Source: Streptomyces sp. 35G-GA-8
GTDB lineage: Bacteria; Actinomycetota; Actinomycetes; Streptomycetales; Streptomycetaceae
Reading direction: 5' to 3'
Length of the DNA: 64,000 bases
NCBI RefSeq assembly: GCF_023534745.1
Contig: NZ_JAMHJQ010000001.1
Span: 186,001 to 250,000, forward strand
A program made the translations under genes and the position numbers. Position 1 is the first letter of the stretch, and every line of letters begins with the position of its first letter. Under the pieces are notes generated by a model. That model was not told the origin of the DNA. It searched no databases and saw only the letters and a list, made by a program, of their open reading frames with translations. Positions 16,274-24,840 of the stretch are shown here, in pieces.

Positions 16274-16902
16274 CCACTCTCCTCGTCCTGGCGAAGGCGC
16301 CCGTGGCCGGGCGCGTCAAGACACGGCTCACTCCCCCGTTCCGGCCCGAGGAGGCCGCGGCGCTCGCGGAGGCGGCGCTGTGCGACACGCTCGCCGCGGT
16401 GCTGGCCGCGCCCGTACGACGCCGGTTGCTCGTCCTCGACGGTGTCCCGGGAGACTGGCTGCCGGCCGGGATCGAGGTCATACCGCAGTCGGGCGGCGGG
16501 CTGGACGAGCGATTGGCCGCCGCCTTCGGGTTCTGTACGGGGCCCGCCGTGCTCGTCGGGATGGACACCCCGCAGCTCACCCCTGAGCTGCTGGCCCCCG
16601 CTCTCGCGCCCGACGCCTGGCAGGGCACCGACGCGTGGTTCGGGCCCGCTCTGGACGGCGGGTTCTGGGCGCTGGGTCTCGCCGCGCCGGACCCCGCGCT
16701 CCTGCTGGGCGTACCGATGTCGGTGCCCGAGACCGGTGCCGTACAGCGCGCGCGGTTGCTGGACGCGGGGCTCGCCGTACGGGATCTGGCGCCGTTGCGG
16801 GATGTCGACACCGCGCGGGACGCCACGCTGGTCGCGGCCGAGGCACCGGGCAGCCGGTTCGCCGCGGCCCTCGGCCGGCTCACCGGGGCCGGGGTGCGAT
16901 GA
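16270..16902 (+). CDS. DUF2064 (TIGR04282-like) putative nucleotidyl/glycosyl transferase
   Basis: This 210-residue protein starts with MTTLLVLAKAPVAGRVKTRL, the hallmark of DUF2064 proteins related to GT-A glycosyltransferases and MobA-like nucleotidyltransferases. A second signature, LVGMDTPQLTPELL, matches the DSP/DTP metal-binding strand, and GPALDGGFWALGL is also conserved. It is translationally coupled on both sides (ATGA overlaps at 16270 and 16899). Family members are commonly next to GT2 enzymes, as here. The biochemical activity is unproven. Confidence 0.88.
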   Translation: MTTLLVLAKAPVAGRVKTRLTPPFRPEEAAALAEAALCDTLAAVLAAPVRRRLLVLDGVPGDWLPAGIEVIPQSGGGLDERLAAAFGFCTGPAVLVGMDTPQLTPELLAPALAPDAWQGTDAWFGPALDGGFWALGLAAPDPALLLGVPMSVPETGAVQRARLLDAGLAVRDLAPLRDVDTARDATLVAAEAPGSRFAAALGRLTGAGVR

Positions 16903-17669
16903 CGACCGCCAGGACCACCGCCCAGGCCCAGGCCCTCGTTCAGGCCCACGGCCAGGCCCATGCCCCGGCCCCGCCCCGGTCGCCCGCGGCGGGCGCCCTG
17001 CGGCCGCGCCGGAAGGCCCCGTGGCAGGCGGACCCGTACACCGACGCGCTCCGTACCGGCCGCGGCCCGCTGTTCCTGCGGCGCTCCGACGGCTGGCTGC
17101 TGCCGCTGGAGGTGGAGCGCTGGTGCGCGGAGCCCGACAGCGCCGATCTGACGGTGCTCGAGCGCTGCCGGGGCAGCGTGCTCGACATCGGCTGCGGTCC
17201 CGGCAGGCTCGTGGCGGCGCTGGCGTCCCGGGGCCGCCCCTCCCTGGGCATCGACATCAGCCCGGCGGCCGTGGCGCGGGCCGTACGCGCGGGCGGCAGC
17301 GCGCTGGTGCGGTCGGTGTTCGATCCGCTGCCCCGGGAGGGCGGTTGGCACACCGCGCTGCTCATGGACGGCAATATCGGGATCGGTGGGGATCCGCCGG
17401 CGCTGCTCTCCCGGCTCACCGGGGTGGTCGGCACGGCCGGTTCGCTGATCGTCGAAGCGGCCTCGGCCGGCACGGACGCCGAGCTGGACGAGCGCGTCCG
17501 GGTGCGGGTCGACAATGGCAACGGCGCCCCGGGCGAGGCGTTCTCGTGGGCCCGGGTCGGCGTCCGCGCGCTCATACGGCACGCCCGCGCCACGGGCTGG
17601 GCCCCGTCCGAGCAGTGGACGGTGGCGGGTCGCCGCTTCGTCGCCCTGGAGCGTCCGGACGGTCGCTGA
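16899..17669 (+). CDS. Class I SAM-dependent methyltransferase
   Basis: This 256-residue protein has the SAM-binding motif VLDIGCGPGRL near residue 98 and the acidic end of beta2 in SLGIDISP. The first 45 residues are alanine/glutamine/histidine rich and probably disordered. It starts by ATGA overlap with the DUF2064 gene, forming a coupled GT2-DUF2064-methyltransferase unit. Its stop codon overlaps a candidate operator (17666-17685) for the next gene. The substrate is unknown, probably a small molecule or glycan made by the cluster. Confidence 0.87.
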   Translation: MTTARTTAQAQALVQAHGQAHAPAPPRSPAAGALRPRRKAPWQADPYTDALRTGRGPLFLRRSDGWLLPLEVERWCAEPDSADLTVLERCRGSVLDIGCGPGRLVAALASRGRPSLGIDISPAAVARAVRAGGSALVRSVFDPLPREGGWHTALLMDGNIGIGGDPPALLSRLTGVVGTAGSLIVEAASAGTDAELDERVRVRVDNGNGAPGEAFSWARVGVRALIRHARATGWAPSEQWTVAGRRFVALERPDGR

Positions 17670-17685
17670 CTGCTGAGTCAGTCAG
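17666..17685 (+). promoter_or_regulatory. Candidate TetR operator before the FAD oxidoreductase gene
   Basis: CTGACTG and CAGTCAG form a 7-bp inverted repeat separated by six bases, starting at the methyltransferase stop codon and 42 bases before the oxidoreductase start. The centre itself contains CTGAGTCAG. This spacing suits a TetR dimer; the neighbouring TetR gene (19372-20019) is the natural candidate. Confidence 0.5.
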
Positions 17686-17726
17686 TATTCGTTGCGATGC
17701 GCGACACGAGCGTGTTACCAAGAGTC

Positions 17727-19301
17727 ATGGCAGCACAAGCGGAATTCACCAAGGACGTCTACGACGTCGTCATTGTCGGTGGTGGTCACAACGGGCTGGT
17801 GGCCGCCGCGTATCTCGCTCGGGCGGGGCGCTCGGTGCTCGTTCTCGAACGTCTCGGTGTCACGGGAGGGGCCGCCGTCTCGACCCGGGCCTTCGCGGGT
17901 GTGGACGCGCGTCTGTCCCGCTACTCGTACCTCGTCTCTCTGCTGCCGTCGAAGGTCGTCGACGACCTGGGGCTGAGTTTCGCCGTACGGAAGCGCTCCG
18001 TGGCCTCCTACACGCCCACGGTGCGTGACGGGCGCCCGACCGGGCTGTTGGTCGGGGGCGGTGAGGAGCGCACCCGCGCGTCTTTCCGTGCCCTCACGGG
18101 ATCCGACGCGGAGTACGAGGCGTGGCAGGACTTCTACGCCACGACGGGACGCGTCGCCAGGAGCGTCTTCCCGACGCTCACCGAGCCGTTGCCGACCCGT
18201 GAGGCCCTTCGCGCGCGGATCGGCGACGACGCCGCCTGGCAGATGCTGTTCGAGCAGCCGCTCGGTGTCGCGATCGAAGAGCGGTTCAGGGACGACCTGG
18301 TGCGCGGTGTCGTTCTCACCGACGGCATCATCGGGACCTTCAGCGACGCGCACGACCCGTCCTTGGCCCAGAACATCTGCTTCCTGTACCACGTGATCGG
18401 CGGTGGCACGGGAGACTGGGACGTTCCGGTCGGCGGTATGGGCGCCTTCACCGACGCGCTGGCCCACGCGGCCCGGGCGGCCGGCACCGAGATCATCACC
18501 GGTCACGAAGTGCTCCGGATCGACCCGGACGATGCGCAGTCCGTTGTCACGTATCGCACCCGGGCCGGGGAAGGCACCGTCGCGGCGCGCAAGGTCCTGG
18601 TGAACGCGTCCCCCGAGGCCCTTGCCCGGCTCGTCGGCGACGAGACTCCGGCCGACCGGCCCGAGGGCGCCCAGCTCAAGGTCAACATGCTGCTGCGCCG
18701 GCTGCCGCGGCTGCGTGACACGTCCGTCGACCCGCGCGAGGCGTTCTCCGGTACGTTCCACATCGCCGAGGGCTACGGCCAACTGGCCAGGGCCTACCGG
18801 GAGGCGGCAGGCGGCGCGCTGCCGTCGGCACCGCCTTCGGAGATCTACTGCCACTCGCTGACCGACCCGACCATCCTCGCCCCGGAGCTGGTCGCCCGCG
18901 GCTACCAGACGCTGACGATGTTCGGAGTCCACACGCCGGCGCGGCTGTTCACGGAGGACCACGACTCCAAGCGGGAGGCCCTGCTCAAGGCGGCTCTCGC
19001 CGAACTCGACGCGGTGCTCGACGAGCCGATCGCCGACTGTCTGGTACGGGACGAGGACGGCAGGCCGTGCGTCGAGGCGAAGTCCCCCCTCGACCTGGAG
19101 GAGGAGCTGCGGTTGCCCCGGGGGAACATCTTCCACCGGTCGCTGGCGTTCCCGTTCGCCGACGAGGAGAAGGGCACCGGCCGTTGGGGGGTCGAGACCG
19201 CGCACAAGAACGTACTGCTCTGCGGCGCGGGCGCGGTGCGCGGCGGTGGTGTGAGCGGTATCCCCGGGCACAACGCGGCCATGGCCGTACTGGAGCGGTG
19301 A
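17727..19301 (+). CDS. FAD-dependent phytoene-dehydrogenase-like oxidoreductase
   Basis: This 524-residue flavoprotein begins with a Rossmann FAD motif, DVVIVGGGHNGLVAAAYLARAG, followed by VLVLERL and the CrtI-family GG motif VTGGAAVSTRAF. The C-terminus has the second FAD motif NVLLCGAGAVRGGGVSGIPGHNAA, where CrtI/PYROXD2-type enzymes close the isoalloxazine pocket. The ATG at 17727 is chosen because it starts the conserved region; an upstream ATG at 17697 would add ten residues. There are no carotenoid genes nearby, so a desaturase function is not assumed. An inverted repeat upstream and a convergent TetR gene suggest local, ligand-induced control. Confidence 0.88.
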   Translation: MAAQAEFTKDVYDVVIVGGGHNGLVAAAYLARAGRSVLVLERLGVTGGAAVSTRAFAGVDARLSRYSYLVSLLPSKVVDDLGLSFAVRKRSVASYTPTVRDGRPTGLLVGGGEERTRASFRALTGSDAEYEAWQDFYATTGRVARSVFPTLTEPLPTREALRARIGDDAAWQMLFEQPLGVAIEERFRDDLVRGVVLTDGIIGTFSDAHDPSLAQNICFLYHVIGGGTGDWDVPVGGMGAFTDALAHAARAAGTEIITGHEVLRIDPDDAQSVVTYRTRAGEGTVAARKVLVNASPEALARLVGDETPADRPEGAQLKVNMLLRRLPRLRDTSVDPREAFSGTFHIAEGYGQLARAYREAAGGALPSAPPSEIYCHSLTDPTILAPELVARGYQTLTMFGVHTPARLFTEDHDSKREALLKAALAELDAVLDEPIADCLVRDEDGRPCVEAKSPLDLEEELRLPRGNIFHRSLAFPFADEEKGTGRWGVETAHKNVLLCGAGAVRGGGVSGIPGHNAAMAVLER

Positions 19302-19317
19302 GTTCGTCGTCGCCGTC

Positions 19318-19349
19318 ACGCGGAGGCCGGGCCGTCCCGGCCTCCGCGT
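19318..19349. terminator. Bidirectional terminator hairpin
   Basis: ACGCGGAGGCCGGG (19318-19331) and CCCGGCCTCCGCGT (19336-19349) form a perfect 14-bp stem with a four-base loop. It sits between the convergent oxidoreductase (stop 19301) and TetR (stop 19372) genes. Confidence 0.85.
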
Positions 19350-19371
19350 TCACCCCGTCGAGGAGGACGGG

Positions 19372-20019
19372 TCAGGACAGGTCGGTCTGCTGTACGGCGG
19401 CACCGCGCGGTCCGAGAGCCGCCGGATCGATCCCGAGCTCCGCGGCCACGTGCTCACGCACCCACCGCGAGGCTTCCGCCTTCTCCAGGGCGCCCCGCCG
19501 GGCGATGAGCTGCACGGCGAGACCGTCGAGGAAGAGTGTGATCCGCCACGCCGCGACCCGGGCGTCCGCGCAGTGGAACTCGCCGCTGTCCATTCCCTCT
19601 TGGACCAGCGACACGATGCGGGACTTCCACTCCTCGTCCATCTCTCGCATCACGTCGTGGAGGCCCTTGTCCCGCATGCCCGCCGACCAGCCGTCGATCC
19701 ACAGCCGCCAGCCGGGCGCCTGCCCCGTCGGCGCGTACAGCCGGATCAGCGCTTTCATCCGGGTCAGCGCGGAGCCGGACCGGGCGACCGTCGTCCGCAG
19801 CGCCTCCATCTCCCGTCGCGCCGCGTGGGCGAAGGCTTCCTCGACGAGCAGTTCCTTGGTCGCGAAGTGGTAGTGGACCAGCCCACTGCTCACCTTCAAC
19901 GCCCCGGCGACATCGGCGACGCGGGTGGTCGTGATGCCCCGCAGCTTGATCTGCTCCACTGTCGCTTCGAGGATTTCCTCACGCCTCAGGACAGCCTTTT
20001 TGCGTGTCACGGAGGACAC
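19372..20019 (-). CDS. TetR family transcriptional regulator
   Basis: The protein has 215 residues from GTG 20019; a GTG at 20010 is also in frame. The helix-turn-helix reads TTTRVADVAGALKVSSGLVHYHF, at about residues 27-49, and is followed by KELLVEEAF. The C-terminal domain (WRLWIDGWSAGM...AAWRITLFLDGLAVQ) resembles the BetI/TetR_C_6-like group. The gene is convergent with the FAD oxidoreductase, whose promoter holds an inverted repeat of suitable form. It likely controls that gene. The 14-bp hairpin at 20025-20058 just upstream of its start could be an autoregulatory site or the terminator of the preceding YchJ-like gene. Confidence 0.9.
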   Translation of the reverse strand: MSSVTRKKAVLRREEILEATVEQIKLRGITTTRVADVAGALKVSSGLVHYHFATKELLVEEAFAHAARREMEALRTTVARSGSALTRMKALIRLYAPTGQAPGWRLWIDGWSAGMRDKGLHDVMREMDEEWKSRIVSLVQEGMDSGEFHCADARVAAWRITLFLDGLAVQLIARRGALEKAEASRWVREHVAAELGIDPAALGPRGAAVQQTDLS

Positions 20020-20024
20020 CTTAC

Positions 20025-20058
20025 CCGGGCTTCCTGACTCGGGTGTCAGGAAGCCCGG
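20025..20058. terminator. 14-bp perfect hairpin: terminator or TetR operator
   Basis: CCGGGCTTCCTGAC (20025-20038) pairs perfectly with GTCAGGAAGCCCGG (20045-20058), with a six-base loop. It is 38 bases past the stop of the YchJ-like gene on the minus strand, as expected for a terminator. It is also only six bases before the TetR start and contains CTGAC-N6-GTCAG, related to the CTGAC/GTCAG arms at 17666-17685. Both roles are possible. Confidence 0.7.
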
Positions 20059-20095
20059 CCGTCCGCTCCGTCCGCTCCGTCCACGAAGGTGCCGC

Positions 20096-20530
20096 TCAAG
20101 CGTGCCCCACGTACACCCAGGCCCCGTCGTGGCGCGCGAACCGGCTGTGCTCCTCAAGGACACCCGGCTCGCCCCGCTGGGTGAAGTGGGCCCGGAAGGT
20201 GACGGTGCCCGTGGTGTGGAACGGGCTGCCCTCGGTGGTGTCCAGGACCTCCAGGCCGGTCCACCGCGTCGCGGGGTCGAGATCGACGGTCGGCGGGCGG
20301 GTGGCCGGGTCCCAGGAGCGCAGCAGATAGGCCGCGTCGAGGACGGCGAAGGCGCTGTAGCGGGAGCGCATCAGCAGCTCGGCGGTGGGTGCGGTGGCGG
20401 GACCGGTGTGGAACCGTCCGCAGCACGCGCCGTACGTGGCGTCCATCCCGCAGGGACAGGGCGAGTCGGCGGTGACGGCGGACCGGCTGGAGCGAGCGGG
20501 GCGGCTGGGGCGAGCGGGGCGTCGGGCCAT
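20096..20530 (-). CDS. YchJ family (UPF0225) protein with SEC-C motif
   Basis: This 144-residue protein carries an N-terminal SEC-C-type zinc motif, CPCGMDATYGACCGRFH, followed by the YchJ core AELLMRSRYSAFAVLDAAYLLRSW and VTFRAHF near the C-terminus (NTF2-like fold). The length matches the family. The first 20 residues are an Arg/Pro/Ser-rich basic tail. The function of YchJ proteins is not established. It lies between the IclR and TetR genes on the same strand, with a strong hairpin downstream. Confidence 0.9.
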   Translation of the reverse strand: MARRPARPSRPARSSRSAVTADSPCPCGMDATYGACCGRFHTGPATAPTAELLMRSRYSAFAVLDAAYLLRSWDPATRPPTVDLDPATRWTGLEVLDTTEGSPFHTTGTVTFRAHFTQRGEPGVLEEHSRFARHDGAWVYVGHA

Positions 20531-20611
20531 ACGCCCATTCTCGCCGCCGGGCCGCGGTCGCTCACACCGGGCCTAGCCCGCTCGGCATCCTCCCGGTGGG
20601 CGACCGGCACC

Positions 20612-21379
20612 TCACCGCCCGCGGTGACCGAGCCGCGCCGAGAGCGCGTCCGCGCCCTTCGTGGCGAGCCGGGCAAGCTCCTCCTCGCGCGCGTCGCTCC
20701 ACCGGGTCACCGGCACGGAGATGGACAGAGCCGCGACGACCCGGCCCGCGCTGTCCCGTACCGGCGCCGCCACACAGCTCACATCGGGGTTGGACTCGCG
20801 GTGCTCGACGGCGACACCGCGCTCCCTGATGCCCGCCAGCTCCGCCCGCAGCACCCGCGGATCGGTGATGCTGGCGGGCGTCATCGCGGTGAACTCATGC
20901 CCGGCGATTCGGTTCTCCAGCTCGTCCTCGGGCAGTGAGGCGAGCAGCATCTTGCCGACCGAGGTGCAGTGGGCGGGCAGTCCCCGGCCGGCCGCCGAGA
21001 CCATCCTGACCGCGTGCGTGGAGTCCACCTTCGCGATGTAGATGACATCGGTCCCCTCCAGGATCGCGACATGTACGGTCTCGTCGCACGTCTCCGCGAT
21101 CTCGCGGGCGACATGGCCGCCCTCGGCGGCGAGATCGAGCTGTTCCGCGTATCTGCTGCCGAGTTGGTAGGAGCGCACGCCGAGCCGGTAGCGACCCGGC
21201 TGTCCCGGGACGGCCGCCAGATACGAGCGGGCCGCGAGCGTGGTGAGCAGTTCGTGCACGGTGGTGCGCGGCAGTTGGAGTTTCCTGATGACATCGGGGG
21301 CGGAGAGCGTGCCGTCGCCTTCCAGGAACAGTTCGAGTATGTCCAGGGCCCGCGTCACCGCGGGGACCAGCCGTCCCAC
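20612..21379 (-). CDS. IclR family transcriptional regulator
   Basis: This 255-residue regulator starts at GTG 21379. The N-terminal winged helix (LDILELFLEGDGTLSAPDVIRKLQLPRTTVHELLTTL) is at about residues 13-47, followed by the IclR effector domain with YIAKVDSTHAVRM, LPAHCTSVGKMLLA and a conserved cysteine in PDVSCVAAPVRD. It is divergent from a sugar catabolism/ABC-transport operon and is probably its sugar-responsive regulator. Inverted repeats in the intergenic region (GTTCGGTA and TACCGAAC) are candidate binding sites. Confidence 0.9.
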   Translation of the reverse strand: MGRLVPAVTRALDILELFLEGDGTLSAPDVIRKLQLPRTTVHELLTTLAARSYLAAVPGQPGRYRLGVRSYQLGSRYAEQLDLAAEGGHVAREIAETCDETVHVAILEGTDVIYIAKVDSTHAVRMVSAAGRGLPAHCTSVGKMLLASLPEDELENRIAGHEFTAMTPASITDPRVLRAELAGIRERGVAVEHRESNPDVSCVAAPVRDSAGRVVAALSISVPVTRWSDAREEELARLATKGADALSARLGHRGR

Positions 21380-21400
21380 GACCGCTCACCCACCCCTCTT

Positions 21401-21526
21401 GTTCGGTACCTCGACCATCGGTCGGAATGACGAACACAGGCTAACCGCCGCGCTACCCATTGACACCCCTCGGAGTGCCTGAATACCGTCACGCCACGAT
21501 TTCGAACGGGTGCCGAAATACCGAAC
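21401..21526 (+). promoter_or_regulatory. Candidate IclR binding region
   Basis: GTTCGGTA at 21401-21408 is inverted as TACCGAAC at 21519-21526. Two related sequences, GGTCGGAATGACGAAC (21420-21435) and GGTGCCGAAATACCGAAC (21509-21526), lie between the divergent IclR and dehydratase genes. Repeated GAAC-ending motifs flanking the promoter region suggest a shared operator. The assignment is inferred from position only. Confidence 0.4.
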
Positions 21527-21544
21527 GAGATGAGGGCAACTGCC

Positions 21545-22708
21545 TTGCGTATCACGGGAATCAGCACACATGTGGTCGGTACACCCTGGCGCAACCTCAC
21601 CTATGTCCTGGTCCATACGGACGAAGGGCTCACCGGGGTCGGCGAGACCCGGATGCTCGGCAGAACGGACGCGCTGCTCGGGTACTTACGCGAGGCCGAG
21701 GCCAACCACATCCAGGGCTCGGACCCGTTCGCCGTCGAGGATCTCGTACGGCGGATGAAGTACGGCGATTACGGGCGGGCCGGCGAGATCGTGATGTCGG
21801 GCATCGCGGTCGTGGAGATGGCCTGCTGGGACATCAAGGGCAAGGCGCTGGGTGTGCCGGTGTGGCAGCTGCTCGGCGGCAAGGTCACCGACCGGGTCAA
21901 GGCGTACGCCAACGGCTGGTACACCACGGAGCGGACCCCGGAGGCGTACCACCGGGCGGCCGAGGCGGTGATCGCGCGTGGCTACCGGGCCCTGAAGATC
22001 GACCCGTTCGGCACCGGCCACTTCGAGCTGGACCGGGCGGCGTCGAACGAGGCGGTGGCGCTGATCGAGGCGGTACGGGACGCGATCGGGCCCGACGCGG
22101 AGCTGATGCTGGAGATGCACGGCCGGTTCAGCCCGTCGACCGCCGTACGGCTGGCGCGCGAGATGGCGCCGTACGCCCCGGCCTGGCTGGAGGAGCCGGT
22201 GCCGCCGGAGAATCTCAAGGCCCTGAGCAAGGTCGCGGCAAAGGTCGAGCTGCCGATCGCCACCGGTGAACGGATCCATGACCGGATCGAGTTCCGTGAG
22301 CTGTTCGAGTCGGGCGCCGCCGACATCATCCAGCCGGACGTGGGGCACATCGGGGGCATCCTGGAGACCCGGAAGCTGGCCGCGACCGCCGAAACCCACT
22401 ACACACTGATCGCACCGCACAATGTCGGCGGTTCGGTGCTGACCGCCGCGAGTCTGCAACTGGCTGCCTGCACACCGAACTTCAAGATTCTTGAGCACTT
22501 CAACGACTTCGCGGACGCGGAGATCAAGAAGGTCGTCACCGGTGCTCCGGAGGTCGATCCCGCGACGGGGTGTTTCGAGGTGTCCCGCGCGCCGGGTCTC
22601 GGGGTCGAGTTCGATGTGGCCGCGGCGGCCGAATTCCCGCAGCAGCACGCGCGGTTCGACCTGTGGGCCGAGGGCTGGGAGAAGCGCGAGCCGAAGGCAC
22701 CGAGGTGA
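21545..22708 (+). CDS. Mandelate racemase/muconate lactonizing-type enolase superfamily dehydratase
   Basis: The protein has 387 residues from TTG 21545, preferred because GAGGG lies eight bases upstream and the family begins MRITGISTHVVGTPWRN. The ATG at 21530 has no ribosome site. Enolase-superfamily motifs are ALKIDPFG (KxD position), LMLEMHGRFSP (metal ligand plus histidine), AWLEEPVPPEN and IATGERI (two further ligand glutamates), and PDVGHIGG with APHNVGG (Asp-His dyad). The pattern fits acid-sugar dehydratases of the galactonate/mannonate dehydratase type. It heads an operon with a dehydrogenase and a GguAB-ChvE transporter, so it probably dehydrates an aldonic acid. Confidence 0.88.
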   Translation: MRITGISTHVVGTPWRNLTYVLVHTDEGLTGVGETRMLGRTDALLGYLREAEANHIQGSDPFAVEDLVRRMKYGDYGRAGEIVMSGIAVVEMACWDIKGKALGVPVWQLLGGKVTDRVKAYANGWYTTERTPEAYHRAAEAVIARGYRALKIDPFGTGHFELDRAASNEAVALIEAVRDAIGPDAELMLEMHGRFSPSTAVRLAREMAPYAPAWLEEPVPPENLKALSKVAAKVELPIATGERIHDRIEFRELFESGAADIIQPDVGHIGGILETRKLAATAETHYTLIAPHNVGGSVLTAASLQLAACTPNFKILEHFNDFADAEIKKVVTGAPEVDPATGCFEVSRAPGLGVEFDVAAAAEFPQQHARFDLWAEGWEKREPKAPR

Positions 22709-23799
22709 CCGGCCCGGCGGCGGACGCGGCGGCCAGCCGGGCGATCGTCGTCGACCGGCCCGGTGTCCACCGGCTGGTGAGCGGTCCCGTGCCCGTGCCC
22801 GGGCCGGGCGAGGTACGGGTACGGGTCGCCGCGGCCGGGATCTGCGGAAGCGATCGCGAGGTGTACGACGGACATCGCGACGCGGCCTATGTGCGCTATC
22901 CGGTGACGCCGGGGCATGAGTGGGCGGGCACGGTCGAGGCGGTGGGCGAGGGCGTCGACGCGCGGCTGACCGGGCGCGCCACGGTCGCCGAGGGGTTCCG
23001 CTCCTGCGGGACCTGCGCACGGTGCCGGGCCGCCGAGACCTCGCTGTGCGCCGGCGGTTACGAGGAGACGGGCTTCACCGCTCCCGGTGCGTTCGCCGAC
23101 CATGTCGTGGTGCCCGCACGGCTGTTGCATCCGCTTGCCGACGACGCGGATCTTCGGGCCGCCGCCCTGCTGGAGCCGGCCGCCGTGGTGGCGGCGGCGG
23201 TACGGTCCGGCCGGCCCGAGCCCGGTGAGCGGATCGCGGTGGTGGGCGCGGGCACCCTGGGGCTCCTCGCCGTACAGCTGCTCGCGGCCTCCTCCCCCGC
23301 CGAGCTGGCGGTGCTCGATCCACGGTCCGAACGGACTCTGCTCGCCACGCGGTTCGGCGCGACCCAGACCGGGACCCCCGAGGACGCGAAGGAGCTGCAC
23401 GGCCGCTACGACCTGGTGGTGGAGACCGCCGGCGCACCGTCCACGGCCGCCTCGTCCTGTCGCCTCGCCCGGCGCGGCGGCCGGGTGGTGCTCACCGGGA
23501 TGTTCGCCCCCGGCGCGACCGGGATCGATCCAGCTCTGCTGACGACACGTCAGCTGACGGTACGGGGCGTCTTCGGCGCGCCCTCCGCCGCCTGGGCCTT
23601 CGCCGTACGGGCGTTCACCGCCGGGCTGCTGGCCCCGGCCGAGCTGATCACCCACGAATTCCCGCTGGAGCGGTACGGCGAGGCCGTGACGCTGGTCGGC
23701 CGCGGCACGCCCGGCACCGGAAAGGTGCTGCTGCGCCCCTGGCCCGTGACCGGACCGGCCCCACACCGCGCACCACTGAACCGGAGGACCCGTCCGTGA
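22705..23799 (+). CDS. Zinc-dependent alcohol/sugar dehydrogenase (MDR family)
   Basis: The protein has 364 residues from GTG 22705, which overlaps the previous stop. Catalytic zinc motifs are GICGSDREVYDG and TPGHEWAGTVEAVG. The structural zinc cysteines are in SCGTCARCRAAETSLC. The cofactor motif is AVVGAGTLGLLAVQLL. It is a medium-chain dehydrogenase that likely oxidises a sugar or a keto-acid intermediate made by the upstream dehydratase. The stop overlaps the GTG of the next gene, so translation is coupled. Confidence 0.88.
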   Translation: MTGPAADAAASRAIVVDRPGVHRLVSGPVPVPGPGEVRVRVAAAGICGSDREVYDGHRDAAYVRYPVTPGHEWAGTVEAVGEGVDARLTGRATVAEGFRSCGTCARCRAAETSLCAGGYEETGFTAPGAFADHVVVPARLLHPLADDADLRAAALLEPAAVVAAAVRSGRPEPGERIAVVGAGTLGLLAVQLLAASSPAELAVLDPRSERTLLATRFGATQTGTPEDAKELHGRYDLVVETAGAPSTAASSCRLARRGGRVVLTGMFAPGATGIDPALLTTRQLTVRGVFGAPSAAWAFAVRAFTAGLLAPAELITHEFPLERYGEAVTLVGRGTPGTGKVLLRPWPVTGPAPHRAPLNRRTRP

Positions 23800-24833
23800 C
23801 CGACGTAACGGCCCCCGCCGTATCGCCCCCCGCCCCCCGCCGACCCGGCGAGCAGGCGCTCACCACGATCGGACTGACCGCGCCCGCACCCCACCCCGCG
23901 GACGCCTCCCCGCACTCGTTCCCCGACGGTGGCCGCTGGCGTACCGAGGTCCCCTCGGTGGAGGGCCCCGAGTGTCTGGCGGAGGTCCTCAAGGAGTCGG
24001 CCCGGCTCGATGTGCCCATCCACCGCGTCAGCCAGGGCAGCGGCGTCTGGATGCTCTCCGACGCCGACATCAGCGAGATGGCCGATGCCTGCGCGGCCCG
24101 TGACATCGAGCTGTGTCTGTTCACCGGGCCGCGCGGGACATGGGACACGGGCGGCTCGACCCGTACGGACTCCGGCGGCGCGGGACTGCGCGCCCGGGGC
24201 CATGACGCCCTGGCCGGCTGTGTCGAGGACGCCCTGCGCGCGACCGGGCTCGGGGTGAAGTGTCTGCTCGTCGCGGACGAGGGTGTGCTGTGGACCCTGC
24301 ACCGGCTGCGCGCCAGGGGCGTGCTGCCCGCCGACACCACGTTCAAGGTGTCGGCGCTGATCGGGCCGGTCAACCCGGCGTCGTACGCGGTGTTCGAGCA
24401 GCTGGGCGCCGACTCGATCAATATCCCCTCCGATCTGGCGCTCGCGCATTTCAGCGAGATCCGCCGGGCGAGCCGGGCGCCGATGGACCTCTATATCGAG
24501 GCGCCCGACGATCTCGGCGGCTATGTGCGGATGTACGAGACGGCGGAGCTGATCCGGCGCGGCGCCCCGCTCTATCTCAAGTTCGGACTGTCGAAGTCGC
24601 CCGGAATCTATCCGTACGGCGCCCAGTTGCGGGACACCGCCCTCAGCAGCGCCCGTGAACGGATCCGCCGCGGCCGGCTCGTCCTCGATCTGCTCATCCG
24701 GCACGGCGCCGACGGCGGAATGTCGCCGCTCGGCTCGCGGCTGCCCGGCCCGCTCAGCCGCTTCCCCCTGACCCCGGACCAGCTGCCCCCAGACCAGCTG
24801 ACCCCGAACCAGCTGACCCCAGACAAGGACTGA
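23796..24833 (+). CDS. TIM-barrel protein, peptidase U32-like, in sugar operon
   Basis: This 345-residue protein is predicted as a TIM barrel from alternating segments such as [50 protein letters not shown] and [20 protein letters not shown]. The middle part resembles peptidase U32-family proteins, but I see no established catalytic motif. Position in the operon (dehydratase, dehydrogenase, transporter) argues for a role in sugar-acid breakdown rather than proteolysis. The start GTG overlaps the previous stop. The last 20 residues come from a 15-bp tandem repeat and look like a low-complexity tail. Confidence 0.7.
   Translation: MTDVTAPAVSPPAPRRPGEQALTTIGLTAPAPHPADASPHSFPDGGRWRTEVPSVEGPECLAEVLKESARLDVPIHRVSQGSGVWMLSDADISEMADACAARDIELCLFTGPRGTWDTGGSTRTDSGGAGLRARGHDALAGCVEDALRATGLGVKCLLVADEGVLWTLHRLRARGVLPADTTFKVSALIGPVNPASYAVFEQLGADSINIPSDLALAHFSEIRRASRAPMDLYIEAPDDLGGYVRMYETAELIRRGAPLYLKFGLSKSPGIYPYGAQLRDTALSSARERIRRGRLVLDLLIRHGADGGMSPLGSRLPGPLSRFPLTPDQLPPDQLTPNQLTPDKD
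24768..24827 (+). repeat. Four tandem 15-bp units in the 3' end of the U32-like gene
   Basis: CTGACCCCGGACCAG and three variants follow without gaps (24768-24782, 24783-24797, 24798-24812, 24813-24827) and encode [15 protein letters not shown] and LTPDK. The unit is a multiple of three, so copy-number change would only lengthen or shorten the C-terminal tail. Confidence 0.85.
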
Positions 24834-24840
24834 TGCCCCC

